Positions 44,058-53,341 are shown, counted from the first letter of the stretch. The stretch is 59,716 nucleotides of DNA from Sphingomonas endophytica (GCF_001476895.1 NZ_LDTB01000076.1:1-59716), one strand, 5' to 3'. Notes: generated by a model from the sequence alone, not told the origin. Translations and numbers: made by a program.

Positions 44058-44099
44058 ATGTTCCTCGACAAGGATCACATCGGGCGGTCGCGCCCGTGA
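44058..44099 (+). CDS. Possible 13-codon leader ORF before the GntP permease
   Basis: ATG 44058 encodes MFLDKDHIGRSRP and ends in TGA at 44097-44099, overlapping the GTG start of the permease (GTGA). GGAAGGA lies about 12 nt upstream, whereas the permease GTG has no ribosome-binding site of its own. Translational coupling would explain the missing signal. It is equally possible that it is chance. Confidence 0.3.
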   Translation: MFLDKDHIGRSRP

Positions 44100-45409
44100 C
44101 GCTGCTCGCGGTGCTCGCCGCGGTCGGCCTGCTGGTGCTGCTGATCGCGGCTGGCAAGCTGCATCCGTTCGTGGCCTTCCTGCTGTCCGCGATCGTCGCC
44201 GCGCTGCTGCTCGGCCGGCCGCCCGCGACGATCGCCGGCAGCATAACGCGCGGGATCGGGGACATGCTGGGCTCGCTGACCGCGATCCTGTGCCTGGGCG
44301 CGATGTTCGGACGGATCGTTGCCGACAGCGGCGCGGCGCAGCGGATCGCCGATACGCTGATCGGCATCGCCGGCCCGCGCCGGATCACGCTCGCGCTCGC
44401 CGCCGCCGGCTTCCTGGTCGGCATTCCGCTGTTCTACAATGTCGGCTTCGTGCTGATGGTGCCGCTGATCGTGTCGGTCGTGCACCGGGCGCGCATGCCG
44501 ACGATCTATCTGGCGATCCCGATGCTGTCGGGGCTGTCGATCGCGCACGGCTTCCTGCCGCCCCACCCCTCGCCCACCGCGCTGGTCGGGCAGTTCGGGG
44601 CGGATATGGGCCGTACCCTGCTTTACGGCCTCATCGTCGGCATCCCGACCTTGCTGGTGGCTGGGCCACTGTTCGCGCGGACGCTGAAAGGCATCCATGC
44701 CCGGCCCGTGATCGCGGTGCCATCCGCCGACGACGCTCAGGCGCAGCTGCCCGGCACGTTCGTCAGCTTCGCGGTGGCGCTCACCCCGGTGATCCTGTTG
44801 GCCGGCGCGACGCTCGTGACGTCCGTCGGGGGGCTGTCCGCCGATACGCTCGCCGTGGCCGCGATCGCGGGCGATGCGAACGTCGTCATGCTGGTCGCGC
44901 TGCTGCTCGCACTCGTCGTGCTGGGCATTGCGCAGGGCCGCGACCGCGCCGCGCTGTCGGCCGGCTCCGCCGATGCGGTGAAGGACATCGCCGGCATCCT
45001 GCTGATCGTGGCGGGGGCCGGCGCGCTGAAGCAGGTCTTCGTCGATGGCGGCGCCGCGACCGCGCTCGCCGGCTGGCTGGGCGGTCTGCACGTGCCGCCG
45101 CTGCTGCTCGGCTGGGGAATCGCGATGGTGATCCGCGTCGCGCTCGGCTCCGCGACCGTCGCCGGGCTGACCGCCGCCGGGATCGTTCAGCCGCTACTCG
45201 CCACCACCGGGGTCGATCCGTCGCTGATGGTGCTGGCGATCGGCGCGGGCAGCCTGATGTGCAGCCACGTCAACGACTCCGGTTTCTGGATGTTCAAGGA
45301 GTATTTCGGCCTGGGCCTGTCGGACACGTTCCGGTCGTGGTCGGTCATGGAGACGCTGGTCGGCGTCTTCGGCCTGTTGTTCACGATGCTGCTCAGCCTG
45401 GTCGTCTAG
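44096..45409 (+). CDS. GntP-family gluconate:H+ symporter-type permease
   Basis: A 437-residue inner-membrane transporter with 12-14 hydrophobic segments. Family motifs include GKLHPFVAFLLSAIVAALL, IPLFYNVGFVLMVPLI, LPPHPSPTALVGQFGADMG, the RVALGSATVAGLTAAGI loop and CSHVNDSGFWMFKEYF near the end. GntP members import gluconate and related sugar acids with protons. The start is GTG 44096 with no clear Shine-Dalgarno; the 13-codon ORF above may couple it. A periplasmic lactonase gene and a TBDR gene lie close by, which fits sugar-acid uptake. Substrate not proven. Confidence 0.9.
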   Translation: MTLLAVLAAVGLLVLLIAAGKLHPFVAFLLSAIVAALLLGRPPATIAGSITRGIGDMLGSLTAILCLGAMFGRIVADSGAAQRIADTLIGIAGPRRITLALAAAGFLVGIPLFYNVGFVLMVPLIVSVVHRARMPTIYLAIPMLSGLSIAHGFLPPHPSPTALVGQFGADMGRTLLYGLIVGIPTLLVAGPLFARTLKGIHARPVIAVPSADDAQAQLPGTFVSFAVALTPVILLAGATLVTSVGGLSADTLAVAAIAGDANVVMLVALLLALVVLGIAQGRDRAALSAGSADAVKDIAGILLIVAGAGALKQVFVDGGAATALAGWLGGLHVPPLLLGWGIAMVIRVALGSATVAGLTAAGIVQPLLATTGVDPSLMVLAIGAGSLMCSHVNDSGFWMFKEYFGLGLSDTFRSWSVMETLVGVFGLLFTMLLSLVV

Positions 45410-45414
45410 GCTGC

Positions 45415-45441
45415 CCGGGGCCGGCGCGACGCCTGCCCCGG
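45415..45441. terminator. Hairpin between convergent GntP and TBDR genes
   Basis: CCGGGGC (45415-45421) and GCCCCGG (45435-45441) form a perfect 7-bp stem with a 13-nt loop in the 41-bp convergent gap. There is no T-run. Confidence 0.45.
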
Positions 45442-45450
45442 ACCGCGCCG

Positions 45451-48327
45451 TCAGAACTTGGCGCGGACGCCGAAATTGTAGCGTGCGCCGGTATCCTGCC
45501 GCAGCAGGAACCGTTCCTCGATCGCCGACCATTCGTTGACATACTGGTTGGTGACGTTGACGCCCTGCAGATACACCTGGAAATTGGGTGTCAGGTCATA
45601 GGACAGGCTGAAGTCGAGTTGTCCGTAGGCGGAGCGGTTGCGGGGCCGCGACTGGCTGTCGCGACAGTTGCGCAGATAGTCCGACCGCCAGTTGTACGAC
45701 ACGCGCGCCGACACGCCGTATTTCTCGTAGAAGACGCTGCCGTTCGCGGAATGCGGCGACAGACCGTTGTAACCGCACGGATAATCGGCAAGCGTCTGGT
45801 CGCGCTGCGCGCTGCTGGCGACGTAGGTATAGTTGCCGGTCACGCCGAAGCCGGACGCGAAACCACCCAGCGCATCCAGCGAATATTGCCCGCCGACCTC
45901 GATGCCCTTGATCGTCCCGGTCTGCCCGTTGCGGGTGCGCGTGTCCTGGAACACGCGCCCGAAACGATCGACGGGCAGGGTCTGCAACTCTAGGAAATCA
46001 GAGAGATCCTTGTAGAATCCGCCGATACTCAGATAGCTGACGCGCGAGATATACCATTCCAGCGACACATCGTAATTGGTCGACCGGAACGGCAGCAGGT
46101 TCGGGTTGCCGCCCGACGACAAGGGCACCGAAATGCGACCGCCGAAGTCGTTGTTGACCCCCAGATCGGTCAGGGTCGGCCGCGTGATCGTCTGTGAAAA
46201 TGCGGCGCGCGCGATGAGGTTCTCGGCGACATTGTACTTGATATTGGCAGACGGCAGCGCGTTCACGTAACCGTTGCGCACCGACACCGCGGTCGCCGGC
46301 CCATACGTATATTGCAGCGTGTCGTCGCCCGGCGTGTTGGCGATGCCGGTGACGGGCGTGTTGAACCCCGACGACAGCACATCGGTGCGGACGACGCGGA
46401 CGCCGGCGTTGCCCGACCAGCGCTCCCCGCCGAACTGCATGCTGACATAGGCGGCGGTCAGCCGTTCGCGGACGTTGACGGTGCCGCGCAATTGCTCGCG
46501 CACCCCGAACGGGCCACCCTGCAACGCCAGCACCTGCCGCGCGAACGCCGCCTGCTGTTCGGGCGTCCGACCGTTGGTCGGGATGGCCAGCGTCGCGGGA
46601 TCGTTGAGATAGTCCAGGAACGCGCCGGCATCGAATTCGAAAACCGAAGGCGGGATCTGCTGCCCGTCGCCGACCAGCTTGCCCCATTCGTAATCCTGCA
46701 ACAGCCCGGCGGGGATCGGCACCTGATAACCGCAATAGGTGCAGCTGGAATCGCTGTTGTTGAACGAGCGGTTGATCTTCTTCCGCTCGGTATAGGACAC
46801 GCCCATCGACACGGTCTTCAGCACCGAATCGTCGATGTCCCACTTGCCGTCGAGGTGGAACTCCGACCCGCGATCGCGCGAGCGATTGTTGTCAATCCCC
46901 ATGTAATGGAGCCGCATCCGGTCCGGGTCGTTGATGATGTCGTTGTCGTAGGAGATGGCCGGCAGCCCGTTCCCGCCGTCCAGCGTGAACTGATAGGTGT
47001 AGGGCAGCAACGCCCCGATCACGAGATACTGGTTCGGCGACGCGCGATTGGCGCCCGTCATCGACGCATCGAAGCGCAGTTCGACATTGTCGGCCGGCGT
47101 CCACTTGACGTTGCCGCCGATCTGATAGCTGTCGGACAGGCGATTGGTCAGGTTGAAGACGTGATCGACCTTCGCATTGACGCCGTTGTTGGTCAGACGA
47201 CCGGCATTGTCGGCCAGGAATTGCGGGTTCTGCGCGATGAAGTCGCGCCCGATCATGCTCAGCTCGGTCGCGGTGCCATTTCCGTCGAAGGCCGGCAGGT
47301 AATAAGGCGCGGCCATGAAGTTATCGAGCCGGCGGACCGTGCCGGACACGTCGAACTTGGAATAGATGCCGTCGATCGTCATTTCCAGCGTGTCGGTCGG
47401 CCGGTACTGGATCGATCCGGACACGTTGATCCGCTCGCGCGACTGCTGCGCGCGCTGGTAATAGAGGCTTTGCGGCACGTTGACGTTGCCCTGCACCGGA
47501 TAGCGCGGATCCGATCCGGTCAGCAGCGTCGGGGTGCCGCCGATGTTCGATACGATATCCGGCCGCCCGTTGATCCAGCCGTCGATCGCGATCGTATCGA
47601 TCTGGTTCAGCCGCTTGGTATAGGACCCCGCCAGCAGGATCCCGAACGTCTTGTCGGGATTGGCGTAGGAGACGGTCGCCGCCACATCCGGCGACGCCTT
47701 TTCGCGCAACGTGTCGTAGATGCCGCCGATCTGCGCGGTCGCGTGCAGCCCGCTGCGTCCGGACAGGGCGCGCGCGGTGACGATGTTGACGGTCGCGCCG
47801 ATCCCGCCTTCCTGAAGCTCCGGCACCGGCGACTTGTAGACGTCGGTGCGCTGGATCATGTTGGACGACAGCACGTCGAACGAAAATTCACGCCCCGCAT
47901 TGTCGGTCGCCATGACGCGTCCGTTGACCAGCACGGTGTTGAACTCCGGCCCCAGGCCGCGCACCGTGATGAATTGTCCCTCACCGCCCGAACGATCGAT
48001 CGCCACGCCGGTGATGCGCTGGAGCGACTCGGCGATATTGGCGTCGGGAAACTTGCCGACGTCGACCGCGGTGATCGAATCGACGATCTGGTTCGCGTCG
48101 CGCTTTACCTGCGCGGACGAGCTGAGGCTGGCGCGGATGCCGGTGACGACGATATCCTCGCCCGCCGCCGCCCCCGCCGTCGGGGGTGCCTCCTGCGGTG
48201 CGGTCTCGGTCGCGGGGGCGGTCGTGGTACCCGGCCCGACCGGCACCGGCGAGATGCTTTGCGCCAGCGCCATGGACGGCAACGAACAGCCCGCGCCCAG
48301 CGCGGCCAGAATCCACCACGATCTCAT
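45451..48327 (-). CDS. TonB-dependent receptor (958 residues)
   Basis: An outer-membrane receptor with a Sec signal (ILAALGAGCSLPSMALAQ), a Pro/Thr/Ala linker, a TonB box GEDIVVTGIRAS, a plug (NIAESLQRITGVAIDRSGGEG, ITVRGLGPEFNTVLVNGR) and a barrel ending RYNFGVRAKF. The subgroup is the large sphingomonad/Caulobacter carbohydrate-type family. ATG 48327 has GGGAGAGAG upstream. A 10-bp inverted repeat lies 36-84 bp upstream of the ATG and could be a leader hairpin. It is convergent with GntP; whether the two share a substrate is an inference. Confidence 0.92.
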   Translation of the reverse strand: MRSWWILAALGAGCSLPSMALAQSISPVPVGPGTTTAPATETAPQEAPPTAGAAAGEDIVVTGIRASLSSSAQVKRDANQIVDSITAVDVGKFPDANIAESLQRITGVAIDRSGGEGQFITVRGLGPEFNTVLVNGRVMATDNAGREFSFDVLSSNMIQRTDVYKSPVPELQEGGIGATVNIVTARALSGRSGLHATAQIGGIYDTLREKASPDVAATVSYANPDKTFGILLAGSYTKRLNQIDTIAIDGWINGRPDIVSNIGGTPTLLTGSDPRYPVQGNVNVPQSLYYQRAQQSRERINVSGSIQYRPTDTLEMTIDGIYSKFDVSGTVRRLDNFMAAPYYLPAFDGNGTATELSMIGRDFIAQNPQFLADNAGRLTNNGVNAKVDHVFNLTNRLSDSYQIGGNVKWTPADNVELRFDASMTGANRASPNQYLVIGALLPYTYQFTLDGGNGLPAISYDNDIINDPDRMRLHYMGIDNNRSRDRGSEFHLDGKWDIDDSVLKTVSMGVSYTERKKINRSFNNSDSSCTYCGYQVPIPAGLLQDYEWGKLVGDGQQIPPSVFEFDAGAFLDYLNDPATLAIPTNGRTPEQQAAFARQVLALQGGPFGVREQLRGTVNVRERLTAAYVSMQFGGERWSGNAGVRVVRTDVLSSGFNTPVTGIANTPGDDTLQYTYGPATAVSVRNGYVNALPSANIKYNVAENLIARAAFSQTITRPTLTDLGVNNDFGGRISVPLSSGGNPNLLPFRSTNYDVSLEWYISRVSYLSIGGFYKDLSDFLELQTLPVDRFGRVFQDTRTRNGQTGTIKGIEVGGQYSLDALGGFASGFGVTGNYTYVASSAQRDQTLADYPCGYNGLSPHSANGSVFYEKYGVSARVSYNWRSDYLRNCRDSQSRPRNRSAYGQLDFSLSYDLTPNFQVYLQGVNVTNQYVNEWSAIEERFLLRQDTGARYNFGVRAKF

Positions 48328-48362
48328 CTCTCTCTCCCGTTCTGTTGTCTTTTTACGACCGT

Positions 48363-48411
48363 CCGTGGAGAGATCGGCGCCCGACAGGCCCTGTTACCCA
48401 CCTCTCCACGG
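48363..48411 (-). promoter_or_regulatory. Inverted repeat CCGTGGAGAG / CTCTCCACGG upstream of the TBDR
   Basis: Perfect 10-bp arms (48363-48372 and 48402-48411) are separated by 29 bp. In the 5' leader they would form a stem-loop; as DNA they would suit a dimeric regulator with two sites about four turns apart. The surrounding 213-bp gap shows no gene; an AT-rich stretch near 48450-48470 may hold the promoter. Confidence 0.5.
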
Positions 48412-48540
48412 GGCGAGCGGAGCGACAGCAAGGCTTACCTTCAATATTTTTGCGGCAGATTAACTGTTTAGCGGGATGAAGCTCGTGTGGCGGCGCGCAT
48501 CGCCGCATGGGCCGGACGATCCCGACCGACCGATGCCGGC

Positions 48541-49323
48541 TCAGGTGGTCGGCACCGCCGGGTCGAACAACCGGCAGTCGGCGCGTGCGGTACCCGACAG
48601 CCGCGCATCGTTGCGCAGCGAATAGGCGGTGCGCTGACGCACGTTGAACGCCACCAGCCGCCGGATCTGCGGCGTGCGCACCACCGCGGTGACGAGGCTG
48701 ATCGGGGCGAGCGGCTGATAGGTATAGACCACCTCGACCACCATCACCGCCGTCCCGGGCGCGGCGGCGATCTGGTTGGCGGCGGCGCCCATCCCGTCGA
48801 TAATCGATGCGCCCTCGACCGCGCCGTGATCGGCGTTCGTGGTGTCGTCCAGATTGGTGACCGGCTGCCCGGCGCTATCGCGCGGCACGCCGTAGGAAGA
48901 GGTCGCCGCCAGCGCGCCCACGCACCGCTGCCAGCGGATCCACTGGCGATAACCGTCGGGGTTGCCCGGGCTCACCGGCCCCTTGCCGTTCGTGCCGGTG
49001 GTGGTCGTGCGCTGCTCCAGATCGGACAGGATGATCCGCCCGTTCCTGGCCAGTCCCAGCGGCTCGCCCATCTTCAGCGCGCCGATCATCACCTCCGCCA
49101 CGTCGGATTCGTCGATCGTCGTGCGCACGCGTCCGGCATTGTCGGCCACCGCCATCGCGATCTGCGACACGCGCAGGTTGGCGGACGCGTAATTGCCCAG
49201 TTCGACCCCGCCCAGCCCGAGCATCAGCACGACCGGCGCGGTGATCGCGAACTCGGTCAGCGCGACCCCGCGCTGCGCCCGCGCCAGCCGCACCCATGCG
49301 CCGCGAAGGGGGATCAGCCGCAT
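48541..49323 (-). CDS. TadE/TadG-like pseudopilin protein (third gene of cluster)
   Basis: A 260-residue protein. The N-terminal RLARAQRGVALTEFAITAPVVLMLGLGGVELGNY pattern is the TadE-like prepilin segment: basic residues, Gly, Glu at +5, then one membrane helix. The remainder is soluble and predicted periplasmic. ATG 49323 overlaps the preceding gene by 10 bp. The frame stays open to 49806, but that stretch is antiparallel in phase to the middle gene and lacks a signal. Probable role: minor component of a Flp/Tad-type surface appendage. No tad ATPase, platform or Flp gene is in the window. Confidence 0.8.
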   Translation of the reverse strand: MRLIPLRGAWVRLARAQRGVALTEFAITAPVVLMLGLGGVELGNYASANLRVSQIAMAVADNAGRVRTTIDESDVAEVMIGALKMGEPLGLARNGRIILSDLEQRTTTTGTNGKGPVSPGNPDGYRQWIRWQRCVGALAATSSYGVPRDSAGQPVTNLDDTTNADHGAVEGASIIDGMGAAANQIAAAPGTAVMVVEVVYTYQPLAPISLVTAVVRTPQIRRLVAFNVRQRTAYSLRNDARLSGTARADCRLFDPAVPTT

Positions 49324-49898
49324 ACCGTCGCCGGCTCCGGCTGCGCGGCATAGGGCTGGTTCTTCAACATGGTCGACGCGGTGATCCGGCTGACGCCGTC
49401 CCATCCGAGCAGCCGGCTCATCGGCAGGATCTCGGGAAAGGTGACGGTCGCGACATAGACCACGATGTCGTCGGACCCGCCCGTGCCCGCCCGCGCGGCA
49501 TCGGCATCCCACACGCCATTGCCGTTGATGTCGGTGAAACAGTCGCCGGGGTTGTAGCGTCCCAGCGGCGCGGTGTCGGTGGTGATCGGTTCCGGCCGGG
49601 CGACCTGCCGGAACTTGCCGTAACTGGAAGGGACGACGAACACCGTCGCCTTCGGCGCGATCGGCGCGACGTTGTCCTTCAGCATCGTGGTGAGCTGTTG
49701 GGTCGTCGTGCTGGTGCCGACGGTCACGCGCCGCGCGGCCCGGTCCAGCCCGTCCTGCACCTGCTGGATGACATACTGGCGGTATCCCAGGTCGACCAGC
49801 GCGCACATGATCGTGATCGCGGGCAGGGCCACGATCGCGAACTCCACCGCCGCCGCGCCGCGCCGGTCGGCGCGCAGCCGTGCGCCCAGCCGCGTCAT
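49314..49898 (-). CDS. TadE-family protein (middle gene of cluster)
   Basis: A 194-residue protein with RADRRGAAAVEFAIVALPAITIMCALVDLGYRQYV, the canonical TadE motif, followed by VQDGLDRAARRVTVGTS and a soluble region with a GRYNPGDCFTDINGNGVWDAD acidic loop (dockerin- or calcium-like DxNxNGxxD). ATG 49898 overlaps the vWA gene stop by 4 bp (ATGA) and its 3' end overlaps the third gene. It is inserted into the inner membrane and possibly processed by a prepilin peptidase. Confidence 0.85.
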   Translation of the reverse strand: MTRLGARLRADRRGAAAVEFAIVALPAITIMCALVDLGYRQYVIQQVQDGLDRAARRVTVGTSTTTQQLTTMLKDNVAPIAPKATVFVVPSSYGKFRQVARPEPITTDTAPLGRYNPGDCFTDINGNGVWDADAARAGTGGSDDIVVYVATVTFPEILPMSRLLGWDGVSRITASTMLKNQPYAAQPEPATVCG

Positions 49899-51592
49899 TG
49901 CGTCAGCCTCAGCGCGCCGATGTTCTTGCCGATCTCGACGAACCTGGCGAGCAGCGCCGCCTGATCGGCGGAGGTCGACGCCTGGCTGGGGGTGCTGGCG
50001 CAATTGGTCAGTGACGAATCCAGCGACGTGGCGAAGCCGATGACCCAGACCGAATAGCCCATCGACTTGGCGCGCGCGCAGAGCAGGTTGAACCGCTGCT
50101 TGTGGCGGGCGAGCTGGTCGTCCTGATTGGAATTGTTGCCGCCCGGCGTAACCCGCGCGTCGATCCGCTCGATACCATAGGAACTGTAGAGCGCGTCGTA
50201 CCCGGTTTCGAACAGGCCGTCGGTCATGAAGATGATGTACTTCTTGACCGGCATCGTATTGTACGTGTCGGGGTTGCTCGGGCCGAAGATGCCGCCCGAC
50301 GATGCCCAGCGCGCGCCCCACATCATGCCGTTGTCGTGATAGGTGCCGCCATCGGGGTTGAGCGTCGCCAGATAGTCCCGCAATCCGTCGCGGCTCCACG
50401 ACTTCATCGGCGCAGCCTCCGCCGGGCAGGCGGATTGCGGCCTGGTCCCCTCGTTCCTGTACATGCCGATGTAGTAATTGGCATACTCGACCTCGGGCCA
50501 GTACGGCTTCCAGCGTGACGCGTCGTCGCTGGGAATGCGATCGATGTCGAGGTCCAGCGCACCGGCCGGTATGACGGCGTCGGTGCTGCCCATGCGGACC
50601 GTCTGCCGCTCTTCGACACAGCCCCTCCACGCCGTCGGGCGCGCTCCGCCCGCGACCGGGGTCAGGCCGTATTGGCCGCCGCTGGTCCCCACCAAAGCGT
50701 TGACGTCCACCGTGCCACCGGCGACGAAGTCCGAAATGTCGTAGGTGTTCGCCGGATAGATGAAGTAGGTGCACCTGCCCCGGCGCGAATCATAGCTGCC
50801 GTAATAGCTGTTGCAGGTGTTCTCGCTGGTATAATCGGCGACCACCTGCCGCGTGCGATAGGTCGCGGTATTCGATACCATGAAGCTCGGATTTGCCGCG
50901 CGGATCGCCTTGCCGACGTTCACCGCGCTGGCATAGGGCACCACGCCATAGCGCAGCCGCATCCCCGCCGCATCGAGCTGCGTCTGTACGGGCTTGAGTT
51001 GATCGTACAGCGCCAGCACCGCGTTGCGCAGCGCGTCGATCTTGCTGACCGTGTCGCTGGAGGTCGCGGTCTGGGCCATCGATCCGGTCGTGTCGAGGAC
51101 CAGAACGATATCGGTGTTCACGAAATCCTGCGACGCGTTGCACGTCACGTTGACCGGCAGGCTGGTGTAACCGAACATCCGCATGATCGAGGTCGGCACC
51201 GTGGTCGCCGCCTTGATGACGACGGTGGTCTTGGAATCGGTCGTGCTGGTGATCGACGGCGCGAACGGCGCGGAGCCGAGGAAACCCTGCCGGAAGTTGA
51301 AATTGAAGAACTTCGCCGCCTCCGCGCGCACCGTGTCGTCGACCGCGCCGTTCGTCATCGCGCGCCGTCCCGCCAGCACCGCGGCGTCGCACGCGACCTG
51401 CATCTGCTTGCGCGCGACATAGCCCGTGCCGAGGTCCACCGCCGATCCGACCAGCGCCACCAGCGGAATCAGCAGCATCACCCACAACATCATCACGTTG
51501 CCGCGTCGGTCCCGCGCCAGCCGCACGGCCGTGCGCGGCACGGCACGACGCGCGCGCGATGGCTGACCGGCGGTGCGATCCTGACGACTCAT
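49895..51592 (-). CDS. TadG-like protein with von Willebrand A domain (first gene of cluster)
   Basis: A 565-residue protein. The N-terminal RLARDRRGNVMMLWVMLLIPLVALVGSAVDLG is the TadG/TadE-type prepilin segment; ARKQMQVACDAAVLAGRRAM follows. A vWA domain with a MIDAS DTTGSMAQT (about residues 168-176) extends to the C-terminus, with several Cys that could form disulfides. Known TadG proteins in the Flp/Tad system have this layout. ATG 51592 begins the operon. A 13-bp palindrome overlaps its ribosome-binding site. Confidence 0.88.
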   Translation of the reverse strand: MSRQDRTAGQPSRARRAVPRTAVRLARDRRGNVMMLWVMLLIPLVALVGSAVDLGTGYVARKQMQVACDAAVLAGRRAMTNGAVDDTVRAEAAKFFNFNFRQGFLGSAPFAPSITSTTDSKTTVVIKAATTVPTSIMRMFGYTSLPVNVTCNASQDFVNTDIVLVLDTTGSMAQTATSSDTVSKIDALRNAVLALYDQLKPVQTQLDAAGMRLRYGVVPYASAVNVGKAIRAANPSFMVSNTATYRTRQVVADYTSENTCNSYYGSYDSRRGRCTYFIYPANTYDISDFVAGGTVDVNALVGTSGGQYGLTPVAGGARPTAWRGCVEERQTVRMGSTDAVIPAGALDLDIDRIPSDDASRWKPYWPEVEYANYYIGMYRNEGTRPQSACPAEAAPMKSWSRDGLRDYLATLNPDGGTYHDNGMMWGARWASSGGIFGPSNPDTYNTMPVKKYIIFMTDGLFETGYDALYSSYGIERIDARVTPGGNNSNQDDQLARHKQRFNLLCARAKSMGYSVWVIGFATSLDSSLTNCASTPSQASTSADQAALLARFVEIGKNIGALRLTQ

Positions 51593-51603
51593 GCGACCGC
51601 TGT

Positions 51604-51616
51604 AGGAAGACTTCCT
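51604..51616. promoter_or_regulatory. Palindrome AGGAAGACTTCCT over the TadG ribosome-binding site
   Basis: A 13-bp dyad (6-bp arms, one central base) 12 nt upstream of the TadG ATG contains its Shine-Dalgarno AGGAAG. As RNA it could pair only poorly because of the tiny loop; as DNA it is a credible operator. Confidence 0.35.
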
Positions 51617-51745
51617 TAAAAACCTTTCACCCGGCGTAAATCGACCGCAGGCGTGCCGACGCCGGTTGACGGCGCGCCGCCGCGCGGGACATCACGGGCG
51701 GACAGAGGGCGCCCGCGGACGGCGCGGCCGCGGGGAGGGCAAGAC

Positions 51746-53341
51746 ATGACGTTGCAGACGATCGATCTGGTCGTGGTGATCGGCTACGCGATCGGCATCT
51801 TCGTCCTCGCGCAATGGGTCAGCCGCGACAAGGCGGGCGAGACCAAGGACACCTCGGACTATTTTCTGGCGTCCAAGGCGCTGCCGTGGTGGGCGGTCGG
51901 CGCATCGCTGATCGCGGCCAACATCTCCGCCGAACAGATCGTCGGCATGGCCGGATCGGGCTATGCGATCGGGCTGGCGATCGCTTCCTACGAATGGATG
52001 GCGGGCGCCACGCTGCTGATCGTCGGCAAGTTCTTCCTGCCGATCTTCCTCCACAACCGCATCTACACGATGCCGCAGTTCCTGGAGCAGCGCTACGGCG
52101 GGTCGATCCGCACGATCATGGCGGTGTTCTGGCTGGCGCTGTACATCTTCGTGAACCTGACCTCGATCATCTGGCTCGGCTCGATCGCGGTGAACCAGGT
52201 GGCGGGCATCGACCAGAATATCGCGCTGGTCGGGCTCGGCGCGTTCGCGGTGCTGTATCAGCTGCGCGGCGGGCTGAAGGCGGTGGCGCTGACCGATATC
52301 GTGCAGGTGACGCTGCTGGTGCTGGGCGGGCTGATGGTCTCCGCGCTGACCCTGAAGGCGATCGGCGGCGCAGGCGGGATCGTCGGCGGCTTTACCGAGC
52401 TGACGCGCCGGGTGCCCGACCATTTCGACATGATCCTGTCCCCGGACAATCCGCACTACAAGGAACTGCCCGGGCTGGCGGTGCTGATCGGCGGCATGTG
52501 GATCGCCAACCTCAGCTATTGGGGGTTCAACCAGTATATCATCCAGCGCGCGCTGGCGGCGAAAAGCCTGCCCGAGGCACAGAAGGGGATCGTGTTCGCC
52601 GCGTTCCTGAAGCTGCTGATGCCGCTGGTGATCGTGCTGCCGGGGATCGCGGCGGTGGTGCTCGCCCCCGATCTCGCCAAGCCGGATCAGGCCTATCCGG
52701 CGATGCTCCGGCTGTTACCGCCGGGATTGCTGGGGCTGGTGTTCGCGGCGCTGATCGCGGCGATCATCGCCTCCACCGCGTCGAAGATCAATGCGATCGC
52801 GACGATCTTCACGCTCGATCTCTATGCCAAGCGCTTCCCCGCACCGACCGCGGCCGAGGACGGTAAAGCCGATCCGGCGGGCGAGCGGCGGCTGGTGCTG
52901 GTCGGCCGCATCGCCGCCTGCGTGTCGATCGTGATCGCGATGCTGACCGCGCGTCCGCTGATCGGCCAGTCGGATCAGGCGTTCCAGTTCATCCAGGAAT
53001 TCTCCGGCTTCTTCACGCCCGGCATCACCGTCATCTTCCTGCTGGGGCTGTTCTGGAAGCGCGCCAACGAGGCCGGGGCGATCGGCGCGGCGGTGGCGTC
53101 GGTGGTGCTGTCCTATGTGCTGCGCGCGGCGCTGCCCGACTTGCCGTTCCTCAACCGCATGAGCCTGGTGTTCGCGCTCAGCCTGGCGCTGGCGATCGCG
53201 CTGTCGCTGCTGGTCCGCTCGCGCGCCGACGCCAATCGCGTCACGGTGCAGGGTGTGGATTTCCGCACCACCACCGGCTTCAACGCCGCCAGCCTCGGCC
53301 TCGTCCTGATCCTCGTCGCGCTCTACGCCACATGGTGGTGA
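51746..53341 (+). CDS. Sodium:solute symporter (SGLT/SSS family)
   Basis: A 531-residue inner-membrane transporter with about 13-14 hydrophobic segments. Family motifs: DYFLASKALPWWAVGASLIAANIS, GYAIGLAIASYEWMAG, YQLRGGLKAVALTDIVQV, GGMWIANLSYWGFNQYIIQRAL and IAAIIASTASKINAIATIF. It resembles the sugar-transporting SGLT branch. ATG 51746 has GGGGAGGGC upstream. The TBDR and GH43 arabinanase genes follow on the same strand, so uptake of arabinose or arabino-oligosaccharide is the likely role, by context only. Confidence 0.9.
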   Translation: MTLQTIDLVVVIGYAIGIFVLAQWVSRDKAGETKDTSDYFLASKALPWWAVGASLIAANISAEQIVGMAGSGYAIGLAIASYEWMAGATLLIVGKFFLPIFLHNRIYTMPQFLEQRYGGSIRTIMAVFWLALYIFVNLTSIIWLGSIAVNQVAGIDQNIALVGLGAFAVLYQLRGGLKAVALTDIVQVTLLVLGGLMVSALTLKAIGGAGGIVGGFTELTRRVPDHFDMILSPDNPHYKELPGLAVLIGGMWIANLSYWGFNQYIIQRALAAKSLPEAQKGIVFAAFLKLLMPLVIVLPGIAAVVLAPDLAKPDQAYPAMLRLLPPGLLGLVFAALIAAIIASTASKINAIATIFTLDLYAKRFPAPTAAEDGKADPAGERRLVLVGRIAACVSIVIAMLTARPLIGQSDQAFQFIQEFSGFFTPGITVIFLLGLFWKRANEAGAIGAAVASVVLSYVLRAALPDLPFLNRMSLVFALSLALAIALSLLVRSRADANRVTVQGVDFRTTTGFNAASLGLVLILVALYATWW

